64,000 nucleotides of DNA from Janthinobacterium sp. SUN073 (GTDB lineage Bacteria > Pseudomonadota > Gammaproteobacteria > Burkholderiales > Burkholderiaceae_D), in contig NZ_JAPUBT010000001.1 of NCBI RefSeq assembly GCF_030397665.1, forward strand, positions 1,506,781 to 1,570,780. The letters are read 5' to 3'. Below, piece by piece: positions 35,406-44,875 of this stretch (position 1 is the first letter of the stretch; the number at the start of each line of letters is the position of its first letter). Made by a program: the position numbers and the translations under genes. The notes under the pieces were generated by a model that was not told the origin of the DNA, ran no database searches, and saw only the letters and a program-made list of their open reading frames with translations.

Positions 35406-36278
35406 CTACCGCTGCATGCCCCAGCGTTTCAAGGTGACGCGCTCCAGGCTGCGAAAGCCGATGTTTTCCACGATTAAACCGATGACGATGACGGCCGCCA
35501 GGCCGGCAAATACCTTGTCCGTGTACAGCTCATTGCGATTCTGGAAAATGTACCAGCCCAGGCCGCCCTGTCCCGATGTCGTGCCGAACACCAGTTCGGC
35601 CGCGATCAGGGTGCGCCAGGCAAACGCCCAGCCGATTTTCAGGCCCGAGACGATGGAGGGCAAGGCGCCCGGCACGAGGATGTGCAGCACCAGGCGCAAG
35701 CCGTTCAAGCCATAGTTGCGGCCCGCCATGCGCAGGGTTTCCGGCACGCCCTGGAAGCCCGCATAGGTGTTCAGGGCCAGCGGCCACATCACGGAATGGA
35801 CGATGACAAAGATCAGACTGGCGCGGCCCAGGCCGAACCACAGCAGGGCCAGCGGCAGCAGGGCAATCGCCGGCAAGGGATTCAACATGGCCGTCAGGGT
35901 TTCCAGCAGGTCGCGCCCGAGGCGGCTGGACACGGCCAGCAAGGTCAGCACGAAGGCGGCCAGCACGCCCACCGCATAGCCTTGCAGCAAGACGATCAGG
36001 GAGGCGGCCGTGCGCGTCAGCAATTCACCGCTGGCGATGCCGCCGATAAACGCCTGCGCCGTCTGCAGAAAACTGGGCAACAATAAATCGTTCTGCGTCC
36101 AGCGCGCCGCGCCTTCCCACAGCAGGGCCAGGCTGAGCAAAATCAAGGCCTTGCGCCACAGCGCGTGCTGGCTCCAGCGCTGCCAGCGCGACAGTGGCTG
36201 CTCGACGGTGACGCCGGCCGGCTGCGGTGCCGCATACACGAATTCCTGGCGAATGGGCGGCTCCAGCAACACGTTCAT
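35406..36278 (-). CDS. ABC transporter permease, sulfonate/taurine/nitrate type (SsuC/TauC-like)
   Basis: A 290-residue inner-membrane permease with six helices. The coupling loop (GVPETLRMAGRNYGLNGLRL) and the segment LPSIVSGLKIGWAFAWRTLIAAE are typical of the SsuC/TauC/NrtB permeases. It is the last gene of a minus-strand run dioxygenase, binding protein, ATPase, permease, overlapping the ATPase gene by 4 bases. It converges on the argP-like gene with a 14-base gap. Confidence 0.9.
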   Translation of the reverse strand: MNVLLEPPIRQEFVYAAPQPAGVTVEQPLSRWQRWSQHALWRKALILLSLALLWEGAARWTQNDLLLPSFLQTAQAFIGGIASGELLTRTAASLIVLLQGYAVGVLAAFVLTLLAVSSRLGRDLLETLTAMLNPLPAIALLPLALLWFGLGRASLIFVIVHSVMWPLALNTYAGFQGVPETLRMAGRNYGLNGLRLVLHILVPGALPSIVSGLKIGWAFAWRTLIAAELVFGTTSGQGGLGWYIFQNRNELYTDKVFAGLAAVIVIGLIVENIGFRSLERVTLKRWGMQR

Positions 36279-37120
36279 ACGGCCTCCCGCTGCGCGCTGG
36301 CTGCCTGCGGGGCCGCCGTTGTTTCTTCATCGAACAACAGACCGTGGATGCGGCTGCTGGCGGCCTGGAATTCCGCGCTGCCGGCGCTGTGCAAGCCGAA
36401 CTGATGGCTGTTGAGTTCGGCGCGCACCCTGCCCGGATGGGGCGACAGCAGCAGGATGCGGTTGCCCACGACCAAGGCTTCCTCGATCGAATGCGTGACG
36501 AACACGAGGGTAAAACGCAACTCTTCCCACAAGCGGCTCAGCTCTTCCTGCATCTTGCGCCGCGTCAAGGCGTCGAGCGCGGCGAAGGGCTCGTCCATCA
36601 GCAGCACTTCCGGCTGCATGGCCAGGGCGCGCGCGATGGCCACGCGCTGCTTCATGCCGCCCGACAAGGTATGCGGGTGGGCATCCTCGAAGCCGGCCAG
36701 GCCCACCTTGGCGATCCAGTGATGGGCGCGCTCGCGGGCCGCCTGCTTGTCGAGACGCTTGCTGGCCAGCAAGGGGAACATGACGTTTTCCAGCACCGTT
36801 TTCCACGGCGGCAACTGGTCGAATTCCTGGAACACGACGACACGGTCCGGCCCCGGTTGATGAATCGGCTGGCCGTGCATGGCGATGCTGCCAGTGCGCG
36901 GCGCGATGAAGCCGGCCACGGCTTTCAGCAAGGACGACTTGCCGCAGCCCGATGGCCCCAGCAAGACAAAACGGTCGCCGCGGAACACGTCGAAACTGAC
37001 GTCGTGCGTGGCGCGCACGGTGCGCTGCTCCGTGCGGTACTCCAGGCTGACATGCTTGACGCTGAGGAGCGGCTGTAGCGCAACGGGAGGACGGACCAGG
37101 TGAAAAGCGGGTGCGTTCAT
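36275..37120 (-). CDS. ABC transporter ATP-binding protein, sulfonate/taurine type (SsuB/TauB-like)
   Basis: An ABC ATPase of about 281 residues: Walker A GPSGCGKSS, Q-loop VVFQEFDQLPPW, signature LSGGMKQRVAIARAL, Walker B VLLMDEPFAALD and switch His in FVTHSIEEAL. I choose the ATG at 37120 because AAGGAGG lies six bases upstream; a frame open to 37153 would overlap the binding-protein gene. It follows the binding-protein stop by one base and overlaps the permease start by 4. Confidence 0.9.
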   Translation of the reverse strand: MNAPAFHLVRPPVALQPLLSVKHVSLEYRTEQRTVRATHDVSFDVFRGDRFVLLGPSGCGKSSLLKAVAGFIAPRTGSIAMHGQPIHQPGPDRVVVFQEFDQLPPWKTVLENVMFPLLASKRLDKQAARERAHHWIAKVGLAGFEDAHPHTLSGGMKQRVAIARALAMQPEVLLMDEPFAALDALTRRKMQEELSRLWEELRFTLVFVTHSIEEALVVGNRILLLSPHPGRVRAELNSHQFGLHSAGSAEFQAASSRIHGLLFDEETTAAPQAASAQREAV

Positions 37121-37121
37121 G

Positions 37122-38135
37122 TCAGCCTCCTTGCGTGATGGCAGGGTCGTCAAAAAAATAATCGCGCCAGCTGTCGGGCAGATTGCGGATGGCGCTCACG
37201 CGGTGCAGGAGTTGCGCCAGGCCATGGGTGTTTTGCGGCGCGATCTTGAATTGCACTTGCGGGTTGGCAAAGATTTTCAACAGCAGATTGCGGTCCACCT
37301 TGCTCTTGTTGACCTTGATATAGATGTCGGCCGCGCCTTGCGGGTTGCTGCTCGCATACTGCGCCGCTTCCGCCAGGGCGGCGATGAAGGCGCGGTACGT
37401 CTTGGGATTGTCCTTGCGGTATTTTTCCGTCGCATACAGCAGGGTCGACGAGCTGGGCCCGCCTTGCACGTCGTAGGAATTGAGGATGACGTGGGCGTTC
37501 GGGTTTTGCGCCAGTTCCTGTTCCTGGAACGGTGAATTGCCGAAGTGGCCGCTCAACTCCGTGCCGCCGGCGATGATGGCGGCGGCCGCATCCGGGTGCG
37601 GCAGGGTTTGCGTGATTTTATCCAGGCGGGCAAATTCCTTGTCGCCCCACTGTTTTGCCACGGCCATTTGCAGGATGCGCGCCTGCACGGAGACGGACAC
37701 GGCCGGCAAGGCGATACGGTCCTTGTCCGTCAAGTCCGCCAGGGTTTTCACCTTGGGATTGTTGCTGACCAGGTAGTAGGGGAAGTTGCCCAGGGAAGCC
37801 ACGCCGCGCACGTTCTGCCGGCCTTTCGTGCGGTCCCATATGGTCAACAGCGGCCCCAGGCCGGCACCGGCAATGTCGATATTGCCCGACAACAAGGCGT
37901 CGTTGATGGCGGGGCCGCCGGACAGGGTGATCCACTCGACCTTCACGTCGACGCCCTGCTGCTTGGCATGCTTTTCGATCAGCTTTTGTTCCTGCGCAAT
38001 ATTGAGCAACAGAAAAGTGATGCCATGCTGGCCGGCGATGCGGATCTGGCCTTCGGCCCGGGCCATGGGCATGGCCATGCACAGCACGGCAATGGCGGCG
38101 AGCAGGTGGCGGGAAAAGGTCAAGATCGGCAACAT
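37122..38135 (-). CDS. ABC transporter substrate-binding protein, sulfonate/taurine type
   Basis: A periplasmic binding protein of about 337 residues with a signal peptide (1-27, ending ARA). The mature part starts with the NMT1/SsuA-like pattern IRIAGQHGITFLLLNIAQEQ and continues GGPAINDALLSGNIDIAGAG and TLADLTDKDRIALPAVS. The ATG at 38135 has AAGGAG five bases upstream; a GTG two codons earlier is less well placed. It belongs to the sulfonate/taurine/nitrate class of solute receptors. Coupling to a TauD/TfdA-type oxygenase gene suggests a sulfonate, sulfate ester or aryloxy acid ligand, but none can be chosen from sequence. Confidence 0.9.
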   Translation of the reverse strand: MLPILTFSRHLLAAIAVLCMAMPMARAEGQIRIAGQHGITFLLLNIAQEQKLIEKHAKQQGVDVKVEWITLSGGPAINDALLSGNIDIAGAGLGPLLTIWDRTKGRQNVRGVASLGNFPYYLVSNNPKVKTLADLTDKDRIALPAVSVSVQARILQMAVAKQWGDKEFARLDKITQTLPHPDAAAAIIAGGTELSGHFGNSPFQEQELAQNPNAHVILNSYDVQGGPSSSTLLYATEKYRKDNPKTYRAFIAALAEAAQYASSNPQGAADIYIKVNKSKVDRNLLLKIFANPQVQFKIAPQNTHGLAQLLHRVSAIRNLPDSWRDYFFDDPAITQGG

Positions 38136-38178
38136 GGACACTCCTTGGGTCAGGCTTACAGGAAAAAATCAGAAACCG

Positions 38179-38294
38179 CACCTAACAGAACCGTAGCGAG
38201 CGGCAACGAGTTGTGGCTGAGAAGCGGAACTGTGCGAATGCACAGTGAGCATCAGAGGCCGCAAATCGCGACGCGCAGTAGGTTATGTTAGGTG
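38179..38294. repeat. 116-bp intergenic element with 9-bp inverted ends
   Basis: CACCTAACA at 38179-38187 is the exact reverse complement of TGTTAGGTG at 38286-38294, and the right arm overlaps the dioxygenase stop. Inside is a small hairpin CTGTGC-GAAT-GCACAG. It could be a structured leader, a terminator relic or a small dispersed repeat. Confidence 0.45.
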
Positions 38295-39178
38295 TTGTAA
38301 GGCGCATCGCCTTCGATGGTAGTGCGATAGAGTTTGCGGCGCTGCTCGGGCGGACACCCCGTCGCCAGGTGCATCAGCGAACGGTTGTCCCAGAACACCA
38401 GGTCGTGCGGCTGCCAGCGGTGCACATATACATGCTCGGGGCGCACGCTGTGCACGAACAATTCGTCGAGCAGGGCGCGGCTTTCATCCTCGGGCAAGCC
38501 GACGATACGCGTGGTGAAATGTTCGCTGACAAACAGGGCACGGCGTCCCGTTTCCGGATGCACGCGCACGACGGGATGCGTGACGGGGCTGACTTCATCG
38601 ATCTGCGCCTGCGTCAGTGCGGGGCGCCAGGGATTGCGGCGGCGCAATTCCTCATACTGGCTCAGGTAACTGTGTTCGGCACGGGCGCCGCGCACGGCGT
38701 GGCGCAGCGCTGCCGGCAAGCTTTCCCAGGCCAGGTGCATGTTCGCAAACACGGTATCGCCGCCCTCGTCCGGCAACTCTTGCGCGTGCAACATGGAACC
38801 GAGGCTGGGCACTTCCTTGTACGACAAATCGGAATGCCAGAAATGGCCCGCATCGCCCAGGCCGATGGGCTGGCCATCCTCGACGATGTTCGAGATGATC
38901 AGCACTTCCGGCTGCGTGGGCAGCTGGAACTGGCGCAGCACGTGAATTTGCAGCGGGCCGAAGCGGCGGCTGAAATCGACCTGCTGCTGCGGCGTGATGT
39001 GCTGCTCGCGGAACACCAGCACGTGATGGTCGAGGTGGGCGTGGTGCAGGCGCTGGAAGTCGCCCAGCGACAGCGGCTGCGCCAGATCCAGTCCCAGCAC
39101 TTGCGCGCCGAGCGGCGCATCGAACGTCTCGATACGGAAATGGCTGGTGGAGTACTTGGGTTTCAGGACGGCCGACAT
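38288..39178 (-). CDS. TauD/TfdA family Fe(II)/2-oxoglutarate-dependent dioxygenase
   Basis: A 296-residue oxygenase that uses 2-oxoglutarate and O2. The metal triad is visible: His115 and Asp117 in HFWHSDLSY and distal His270 in RSLMHLATG. Arg285 (YRTTI) would bind 2-oxoglutarate. I start at MSAVLKPKYSTSHF (39178); upstream in-frame residues look non-coding. It is transcribed toward a sulfonate-type ABC importer, so it probably desulfonates or otherwise cleaves the imported compound, as TauD does for taurine. Whether the substrate is taurine, another alkylsulfonate or a sulfate ester is not determined. Confidence 0.9.
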   Translation of the reverse strand: MSAVLKPKYSTSHFRIETFDAPLGAQVLGLDLAQPLSLGDFQRLHHAHLDHHVLVFREQHITPQQQVDFSRRFGPLQIHVLRQFQLPTQPEVLIISNIVEDGQPIGLGDAGHFWHSDLSYKEVPSLGSMLHAQELPDEGGDTVFANMHLAWESLPAALRHAVRGARAEHSYLSQYEELRRRNPWRPALTQAQIDEVSPVTHPVVRVHPETGRRALFVSEHFTTRIVGLPEDESRALLDELFVHSVRPEHVYVHRWQPHDLVFWDNRSLMHLATGCPPEQRRKLYRTTIEGDAPYNT

Positions 39179-39392
39179 GATGGCTTCATCAGTGAACAAG
39201 GGAAGTCCACTGTATGCCCGCTCGCCCGTCCTGCAAACGAAGCATTTCTGATATGGATATGCGCAGCGCGTTGCGCCAGGCTGCCACAGGCCACTGTCAC
39301 GCAATGGCACAGCAGTTATCGGCCGTGCCCGGGAGTGGTGCTAGCACACAACTTGCTTGACTATCAATTTTCAACGCCTACACAGGAACGCC

Positions 39393-39878
39393 ATGCCCAT
39401 TCTCGCCCTCTTGTTCGCCTTGCTGTTCCCCATTCCCACCCATGCGCAGGATAGCCAGGGTGAAAGTGATCTCAGCTACAAAGCCTATGTGCACAGCGAC
39501 AAGCGCATCAAGTGCTTGTACGGCTATGCGGCCGACAAGACGGGCGACCATGCGGCCGCCGTCGCCATCTTTGAAGATTGCATCCGGCGCTGGAACGATG
39601 TGTATTCGATGATTTGGCTGGCCCAACTGTATGAAACCGGCATCGGCGTGCCTAAAGACCTGGAGCAGGCGACGGCGCTGATGCGGCGCGGTGCGCATAC
39701 GAATGATGACGCGGCCTATGCGCGGCTGGCGCGCTACCACTATGGCGTGGCGCTGGCCGAGGGCCGGGGCACGCCGCAGGATATTGCCCAGGCCAAGACC
39801 TGGCTGCGCCGGGCGGCGCAAGAAGGTGTGCCGGAGGCGGCCGATTATCTGGGCCGCCTGGAGCGCGCGGCACCTTAG
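39393..39878 (+). CDS. Exported Sel1-like repeat protein
   Basis: A 161-residue protein with a signal peptide (MPILALLFALLFPIPTHAQ, about 1-19) and two or three Sel1-like/TPR helical repeats: VYSMIWLAQLYETGIGVPKD, AAYARLARYHYGVALAEGRG and QAKTWLRRAAQEGVPEAADY. I start at 39393, where AGGA lies six bases upstream; the frame opens earlier at 39357. Sel1 repeats form superhelices that bind other proteins. No partner is suggested by the neighbours, and it converges on the carbonic anhydrase gene. Confidence 0.82.
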   Translation: MPILALLFALLFPIPTHAQDSQGESDLSYKAYVHSDKRIKCLYGYAADKTGDHAAAVAIFEDCIRRWNDVYSMIWLAQLYETGIGVPKDLEQATALMRRGAHTNDDAAYARLARYHYGVALAEGRGTPQDIAQAKTWLRRAAQEGVPEAADYLGRLERAAP

Positions 39879-39899
39879 CACCGCGCCAGCATTGCTTGT

Positions 39900-40571
39900 T
39901 TACGCCGTTGCTTCGTAGCGGGCCAGGCGGGTCGCCATGCGCGGCGCCAGTTCGTGGCCGGCCGTGACGGTCACTTCCAGGTCGTTCAGCAAGCCATCCT
40001 TCAAGCCATAGACCCAGCCATGGACGCTGAGTTCCTGGCCCCGTTCCCACGCATCTTGCACGACGGTGGTCTGGCACACGTTCAAGACCTGCTCGACCAC
40101 GTTCAGTTCGCACAGGCGATCGCCGCGCTGGCGGCTCGTCAGCACGTCGCCCAGGTAGCGTTCGTGCTTCTGGCCCACGTCCTGCACGTGGCGCAACCAA
40201 TTGTCGACCAGGCCGATGCGCGTGCCCGTCATGGCCGCATGCACGCCCTTGCAGCCATAATGGCCGACGATGATGACATGTTTGACTTTCAGCACGTCCA
40301 CGGCAAATTGCAGAACGGACAGGCAATTGAGGTCGGAATGCACGACCACGTTGGCAATATTCCGGTGCACAAACACGTCGCCAGGCGCCATGCCCAGCAG
40401 TTCGTTGGCGGGCACGCGGCTGTCGGAGCAGCCGATCCACAGGTATTCGGGCGACGTTTGCGCTTCCAGGTTCTTGAAGAAGTTCGGGTCTTTCGCCACC
40501 ATCGAGTCGGCCCAGCGGCGGTTACGCTGCAGCAGTTCCGCCAGGGCCATACCATTTTTCGGTTCGGTCAT
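39900..40571 (-). CDS. can: Beta-class carbonic anhydrase
   Basis: A 223-residue zinc enzyme interconverting CO2 and bicarbonate. Zinc ligands and the Asp/Arg dyad are in LWIGCSDSRVPAN, and the second ligands in IIVGHYGCKGV. The remainder (FVHRNIANVVVHSDLNCLSV) is typical of beta carbonic anhydrases. The start MTEPKNGMALAELL at 40571 follows GGGAG; an upstream frame reaches 40640. It is monocistronic, with the dnaJ terminator just behind its promoter. Confidence 0.95.
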   Translation of the reverse strand: MTEPKNGMALAELLQRNRRWADSMVAKDPNFFKNLEAQTSPEYLWIGCSDSRVPANELLGMAPGDVFVHRNIANVVVHSDLNCLSVLQFAVDVLKVKHVIIVGHYGCKGVHAAMTGTRIGLVDNWLRHVQDVGQKHERYLGDVLTSRQRGDRLCELNVVEQVLNVCQTTVVQDAWERGQELSVHGWVYGLKDGLLNDLEVTVTAGHELAPRMATRLARYEATA

Positions 40572-40656
40572 ATCGCTCCCATTGTGTAAGTACGACTGCA
40601 TTGGCGGCAGATCGCGCCCATAGGCCGGCGATGTGCGCACATGGCTCAGTCGTAGT

Positions 40657-40690
40657 GAAAAAAACGCCGGGATGTTTCAGCATCCCGGCG
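40657..40690 (-). terminator. Rho-independent terminator of dnaJ
   Basis: On the minus strand a perfect 10-bp stem CGCCGGGATG/CATCCCGGCG with loop CTGAAA is followed by a run of seven T residues. It lies 18 bases after the dnaJ stop. Confidence 0.88.
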
Positions 40691-40707
40691 CATGGTATTA
40701 CGTGTGC

Positions 40708-41841
40708 TTACTCAAAGAAGTCCTTGACCTTGTCTTTCCAGGTCTTGCTTTGCGGACTGTGCTTGGCACCGCCCTCGGTGGTCGACTTTTCAAAGTCGCG
40801 CAGCAGGTCTTTCTGTTTTTCCGTCAGTTTCACCGGTGTTTCGATCGCCACGTGGCAGAACAGGTCGCCCGCGTAACCGGAGCGCACGCCCTTGATGCCC
40901 TTGCCTTTCAGGCGGAAGGTCTTGCCCGACTGGGTGCCCTCAGGAATCGTGAACGACACTTTGCCGTTCAGGGTAGGCACTTCGATTTCGCCGCCCAAGG
41001 CCGCCTTGGTAAACGAGATCGGCATTTCGCAATGCAGGTCGTCGCCTTCGCGCTGGAACACGGCGTGCGGCTTGATGTGGATTTCCACATACAGGTCGCC
41101 CGACGGACCGCCATTCGTGCCCGGTTCGCCGTTGCCGGACGAACGGATACGCATGCCGTTGTCGATACCGACTGGAATTTTCACTTCCAGGGTCTTGTTG
41201 CGCTTGATGCGACCAGCGCCGCCGCACGGCGTGCAGGGGTCGGTGATGACCTTGCCGCTGCCATGACATTTCGGGCACGTTTGCTGGATGCTGAAGAAAC
41301 CTTGCTGCATGCGCACCTGGCCGTGGCCACCGCAAGTACCGCAGGTGGTTGGCGACGTGCCCGGCTTGGCGCCGCTGCCGTGGCAGGTGTCGCACTTGTC
41401 CCAGCTCGGCACGCGGATGGTCGTGTCGAAGCCGTGCGCAGCTTGCTCCAGTGTAATTTCCAGGTTGTAGCGCAAGTCGGCGCCACGGTACACCTGTGGC
41501 CCCGCATTGCGGCTGCGTCCTCCGCCACCGCCAAAGATGTCGCCGAAGATATCGCCGAAGCTGTCGGCAAAGCCGCCAGCACCGCCACCGAAGCCGCCAC
41601 CGCCGCCCATGTTCGGATCCACGCCAGCGTGACCATAACGGTCATACGCTTCGCGCTTTTCCGGATTGGTCAGCATTTCGTAGGCTTCTTTGACTTCCTT
41701 AAACTTTTCTTCCGATTCCTTACTGTCCGGATTGCGGTCCGGATGGTATTTCATCGCCAGTTTACGGTAAGACTTTTTGATCTCTTCTTCCGAAGCATTT
41801 TTTGCGACACCGAGTGTCTCGTAAAAATCACGCTTTGCCAT
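40708..41841 (-). CDS. dnaJ: Chaperone protein DnaJ
   Basis: A 377-residue type I Hsp40 that delivers substrates to DnaK and stimulates its ATPase. J-domain 1-70 with HPD in [10 protein letters not shown]; Gly/Phe-rich linker about 77-115; four zinc repeats [24 protein letters not shown] and CTPCGGAG; C-terminal substrate-binding beta domains and dimerisation end. I start at [12 protein letters not shown] (41841), the universal N-terminus. It follows dnaK by 160 bases across a hairpin terminator, so expression may be partly uncoupled from dnaK. Confidence 0.98.
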   Translation of the reverse strand: MAKRDFYETLGVAKNASEEEIKKSYRKLAMKYHPDRNPDSKESEEKFKEVKEAYEMLTNPEKREAYDRYGHAGVDPNMGGGGGFGGGAGGFADSFGDIFGDIFGGGGGRSRNAGPQVYRGADLRYNLEITLEQAAHGFDTTIRVPSWDKCDTCHGSGAKPGTSPTTCGTCGGHGQVRMQQGFFSIQQTCPKCHGSGKVITDPCTPCGGAGRIKRNKTLEVKIPVGIDNGMRIRSSGNGEPGTNGGPSGDLYVEIHIKPHAVFQREGDDLHCEMPISFTKAALGGEIEVPTLNGKVSFTIPEGTQSGKTFRLKGKGIKGVRSGYAGDLFCHVAIETPVKLTEKQKDLLRDFEKSTTEGGAKHSPQSKTWKDKVKDFFE

Positions 41842-41886
41842 GTTGTCGGCACCTTGCAGTCTATCTACTGATGTAAAAATTACACG

Positions 41887-41926
41887 AAAAAGCCGAGTCG
41901 AGTGCTGCACTGGGCAACGACTCGGC
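41887..41926 (-). terminator. Terminator between dnaK and dnaJ
   Basis: On the minus strand GCCGAGTCG/CGACTCGGC forms a 9-bp stem followed by TTTTTCG. It sits after dnaK and before dnaJ, so it would attenuate read-through into dnaJ. Confidence 0.8.
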
Positions 41927-42001
41927 TCGGCCGGTCTTCGCGGCTAATCCCGCGATGTAGCGTTCAGCCCGGCTACCCCCAGTTCATGGGAGCGCAAGAC
42001 A

Positions 42002-43945
42002 TTACTTGCTGTCTTTGACTTCTTTGAAGTCAGCGTCAACAACGTCGTCTTGCTTGGCGCCTGCGTCCGATGCGCCAGCAGCTTGCTGTGCACCTTCCGC
42101 GCCGCCGGCAGCTTGCTGCGCTTGCATATCGGCATACATTTTTTCGCCCAGTTTCTGCGATGCGCTCGACAGTGCTTCCACCTTGGCGTCGATCTCAGCC
42201 TTGTCACCCGCCTTGATGCTTGCTTCCAGGTCGGTGATCGCCGCTTCGATCTTATCTTTCTCGCCCGCATCGAGCTTGTCGCCGTATTCGGTCAAGGATT
42301 TCCGGGTCGAGTGTACCAGAGCATCGGCCTGGTTGCGCGACTCGGCCAATTCTTTGACCTTCTTGTCTTCTTCCGCGTTCAACTCGGCGTCTTTCACCAT
42401 CTTCTGGATTTCAGCCTCGGTCAAGCCGGAATTGGCCTTGATCGTGATCTTGTTTTCCTTGCCGGTGGCCTTGTCTTTCGCGCCGACATGCAAGATGCCG
42501 TTGGCGTCGATGTCGAAGGTCACTTCGATCTGCGGCGTGCCGCGCGACGATGGCGGGATGCCTTCCAGATTGAATTCACCCAGGCCTTTGTTGCCGGCGG
42601 CGATTTCGCGCTCACCCTGGAAGACCTTGATGGTCACCGCAGGCTGGTTGTCGTCGGCCGTCGAGAACACCTGGCTGAACTTGGTCGGAATCGTCGTGTT
42701 TTTGTGAATCATCTTGGTCATCACGCCGCCCAGGGTTTCGATACCCAGGGACAGAGGGGTGACGTCCAGCAACAGCAAGTCTTTGCGTTCGCCCGACAGG
42801 ACCGAACCTTGAATCGCTGCGCCCACGGCCACGGCTTCGTCCGGATTCACGTCTTTGCGTGGATCTTTGCCGAAGAATTCCTTCACTTTTTCCTGTACCT
42901 TCGGCATACGCGTCATGCCGCCGACCAGGATGATGTCATCAATGTCCGACACTTTCACGCCAGCATCTTTGATGGCGGTGCGGCATGGCTCCATCGTCGC
43001 GATGATCAGTTCTTCCACCAGCGACTCCAGCTTGGCGCGGGTCATCTTCAGGTTCAGGTGGACCGGTGCGCCATTGGCCATGGCGATGTACGGCTCGTTG
43101 ATCTCGGTTTGTTGCGACGACGACAATTCGATCTTCGCGCGCTCGGCCGAAGCCTTGATGCGCTGCAGGGCGATCGGATCTTTTTTCAGATCGATGCCGT
43201 TGATCTTCTTGAACTCGTCGATGATGTAATCGATGATGCGCTGGTCGAAGTCTTCGCCGCCCAGGAAGGTGTCGCCGTTGGTCGACAGCACTTCAAATTG
43301 CTTTTCGCCATCAACATCCGCGATTTCGATGATCGACACGTCGAACGTACCGCCACCCAAGTCATACACGGCGATTTTACGGTCGCCTTTTTCGGTCTTG
43401 TCCAGGCCGAACGCCAGCGCTGCCGCGGTTGGCTCGTTGATGATGCGCTTGACGTCCAGGCCAGCGATACGGCCGGCATCCTTGGTCGCTTGACGCTGCG
43501 AGTCGTTGAAGTACGCAGGCACGGTGATGACGGCTTCGGTGACTTCTTCACCGAGGTAGTCTTCTGCCGTTTTCTTCATCTTGCGCAGCACTTCAGCGGA
43601 AATTTGCGGCGGCGCCAGTTTTTTGTCGCGTACGCCGATCCATGCATCGCCGTTGTCGGCTTTCATGATTTGGTACGGCATCAGCGCGATGTCTTTTTGT
43701 ACTTCTTTTTCGTCGAACTTGCGACCGATCAGACGCTTGACTGCATACAGCGTGTTTTTCGGATTGGTCACGGCCTGGCGTTTCGCTGGCGCGCCGACGA
43801 GAATTTCGCCATCTTCTTGATAAGCAATAATCGACGGCGTCGTGCGTGCGCCTTCAGCGTTTTCGATTACCTTTGGTTGACCGTTTTCCATGATGGAAAC
43901 GCAGGAATTCGTGGTTCCCAGATCGATACCGATAATTCTACCCAT
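42002..43945 (-). CDS. dnaK: Molecular chaperone DnaK (Hsp70)
   Basis: A 647-residue Hsp70. The ATPase domain opens [21 protein letters not shown] and holds the phosphate loop [16 protein letters not shown] and adenosine motif [13 protein letters not shown]. The hydrophobic linker is near [15 protein letters not shown], followed by the substrate-binding beta domain and helical lid. The C-terminal tail is Gly/Ala-rich and acidic, ending [16 protein letters not shown] sequence. AAAAGGAAAAAAATC precedes the ATG. Its own heat-shock promoter lies upstream, and it shares the locus with grpE and dnaJ. Confidence 0.99.
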   Translation of the reverse strand: MGRIIGIDLGTTNSCVSIMENGQPKVIENAEGARTTPSIIAYQEDGEILVGAPAKRQAVTNPKNTLYAVKRLIGRKFDEKEVQKDIALMPYQIMKADNGDAWIGVRDKKLAPPQISAEVLRKMKKTAEDYLGEEVTEAVITVPAYFNDSQRQATKDAGRIAGLDVKRIINEPTAAALAFGLDKTEKGDRKIAVYDLGGGTFDVSIIEIADVDGEKQFEVLSTNGDTFLGGEDFDQRIIDYIIDEFKKINGIDLKKDPIALQRIKASAERAKIELSSSQQTEINEPYIAMANGAPVHLNLKMTRAKLESLVEELIIATMEPCRTAIKDAGVKVSDIDDIILVGGMTRMPKVQEKVKEFFGKDPRKDVNPDEAVAVGAAIQGSVLSGERKDLLLLDVTPLSLGIETLGGVMTKMIHKNTTIPTKFSQVFSTADDNQPAVTIKVFQGEREIAAGNKGLGEFNLEGIPPSSRGTPQIEVTFDIDANGILHVGAKDKATGKENKITIKANSGLTEAEIQKMVKDAELNAEEDKKVKELAESRNQADALVHSTRKSLTEYGDKLDAGEKDKIEAAITDLEASIKAGDKAEIDAKVEALSSASQKLGEKMYADMQAQQAAGGAEGAQQAAGASDAGAKQDDVVDADFKEVKDSK

Positions 43946-43985
43946 GATTTTTTTCCTTTTATTTGCTAGATTTCAGATGGTTCTT

Positions 43986-44015
43986 ATATGTGGCAAAGCG
44001 GCATGGTTTCAAGGC
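43986..44015 (-). promoter_or_regulatory. dnaK: Sigma-32-like heat-shock promoter for dnaK
   Basis: Minus strand: GCCTTGAAA, 13 bases, then CCACATAT, differing at one position from the sigma-32 -10 consensus CCCCATNT. Transcription would start about 35 bases before the dnaK ATG. Confidence 0.72.
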
Positions 44016-44036
44016 TTGCTTGATGCCGCACTCTGA

Positions 44037-44558
44037 TTATTTTGCTTGCGCGGTCGTGACAATGGCTGGACGCAGCAGGCGGTCCGCAATCATATAGCCC
44101 TTTTGCAGGACTGACACGATGGTATTGGCTTCCTGCTCCGCTGGCACCACGGCAACAGCCTGGTGTTTCATCGGATCGAGCTTTTCACCCTGCACCGGCA
44201 ACACTTCCACCAGGCGGTTGCGCTCGAACGCGGCGTTCAATTGCTTCAGGGTCATCTCGACGCCTTCTTTCAGCGATTCGATGGTCGGTGCTTCCACCGT
44301 CAGCGCCGTTTCCAGGCTGTCTTTCACCGGCACCATGGCTTCGGCAAAGCTTTCCACTGCGAATTTATGCGCTTTAGCAACATCTTCCTGCGCACGGCGG
44401 CGAATATTTTCGCCATCAGCCTTGGCGCGCATGAAGGCATCGTGCATCTCTGCAAGACGCGCTTCGGTACTCGCCAGCTGCTCTTCCAAAGTAGGCTCTG
44501 CGGGAGCCGCGGCGTCCGCTTGCGGATTAGGTACAGCTTGGTTTTCCTGATCTTGCAT
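44037..44558 (-). CDS. grpE: Nucleotide exchange factor GrpE
   Basis: A 173-residue DnaK co-chaperone that releases ADP. An acidic N-terminus leads to a long coiled coil (about 25-80, [20 protein letters not shown] and [20 protein letters not shown]). The beta-wing head (about 110-173) has [20 protein letters not shown] and [18 protein letters not shown]. The start MQDQENQ at 44558 has AGGAGC seven bases upstream. It lies 91 bases before dnaK and has a near-consensus sigma-32 promoter. Confidence 0.97.
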   Translation of the reverse strand: MQDQENQAVPNPQADAAAPAEPTLEEQLASTEARLAEMHDAFMRAKADGENIRRRAQEDVAKAHKFAVESFAEAMVPVKDSLETALTVEAPTIESLKEGVEMTLKQLNAAFERNRLVEVLPVQGEKLDPMKHQAVAVVPAEQEANTIVSVLQKGYMIADRLLRPAIVTTAQAK

Positions 44559-44624
44559 CTGAAAAGCTCCTACAATCAATGACTTAAATGAGTTAGTCTA
44601 ACTATCTTTACAACACTAACGGGC

Positions 44625-44655
44625 AGATGGGGCTATATCCTATTGTTTCAAGGGG
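44625..44655 (-). promoter_or_regulatory. grpE: Sigma-32-like heat-shock promoter for grpE
   Basis: Minus strand: CCCCTTGAAA, 13 bases, then CCCCATCT, which matches the classic sigma-32 -35 and -10 elements almost perfectly. The expected start point is about 60 bases upstream of the grpE ATG. Confidence 0.82.
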
Positions 44656-44859
44656 TATGCATGGCAAAACCAGATTTACATCGATCCATGTTACAGCTTA
44701 TTACAAAACGCGACCCATTTCGGCCAGCGATCCGTGCGCGCCCCCTTGATTTTCCAGGCTTCCCAGCGTAAAGCGGGCATTCTACCAGCCCCGCCGCCGC
44801 CGTCGCCACTGGCGACGTTGCTATCTGGATAGTACTTTTGTCGCGCCAGACATGACAAA

Positions 44860-44875
44860 GCCGCGCAAGCGCGGC
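44860..44875 (-). terminator. Probable hemH terminator hairpin
   Basis: GCCGCGC/GCGCGGC hairpin 27 bases after the hemH stop. On the minus strand it is followed by only a short T-rich stretch (TTTGT), so its efficiency is uncertain. Confidence 0.5.

Noticed and set aside
42050-43969. A 639-residue plus-strand open frame opposite dnaK
   Set aside because: It is antisense to dnaK. Long antisense frames are common opposite this gene and no protein signature is visible.
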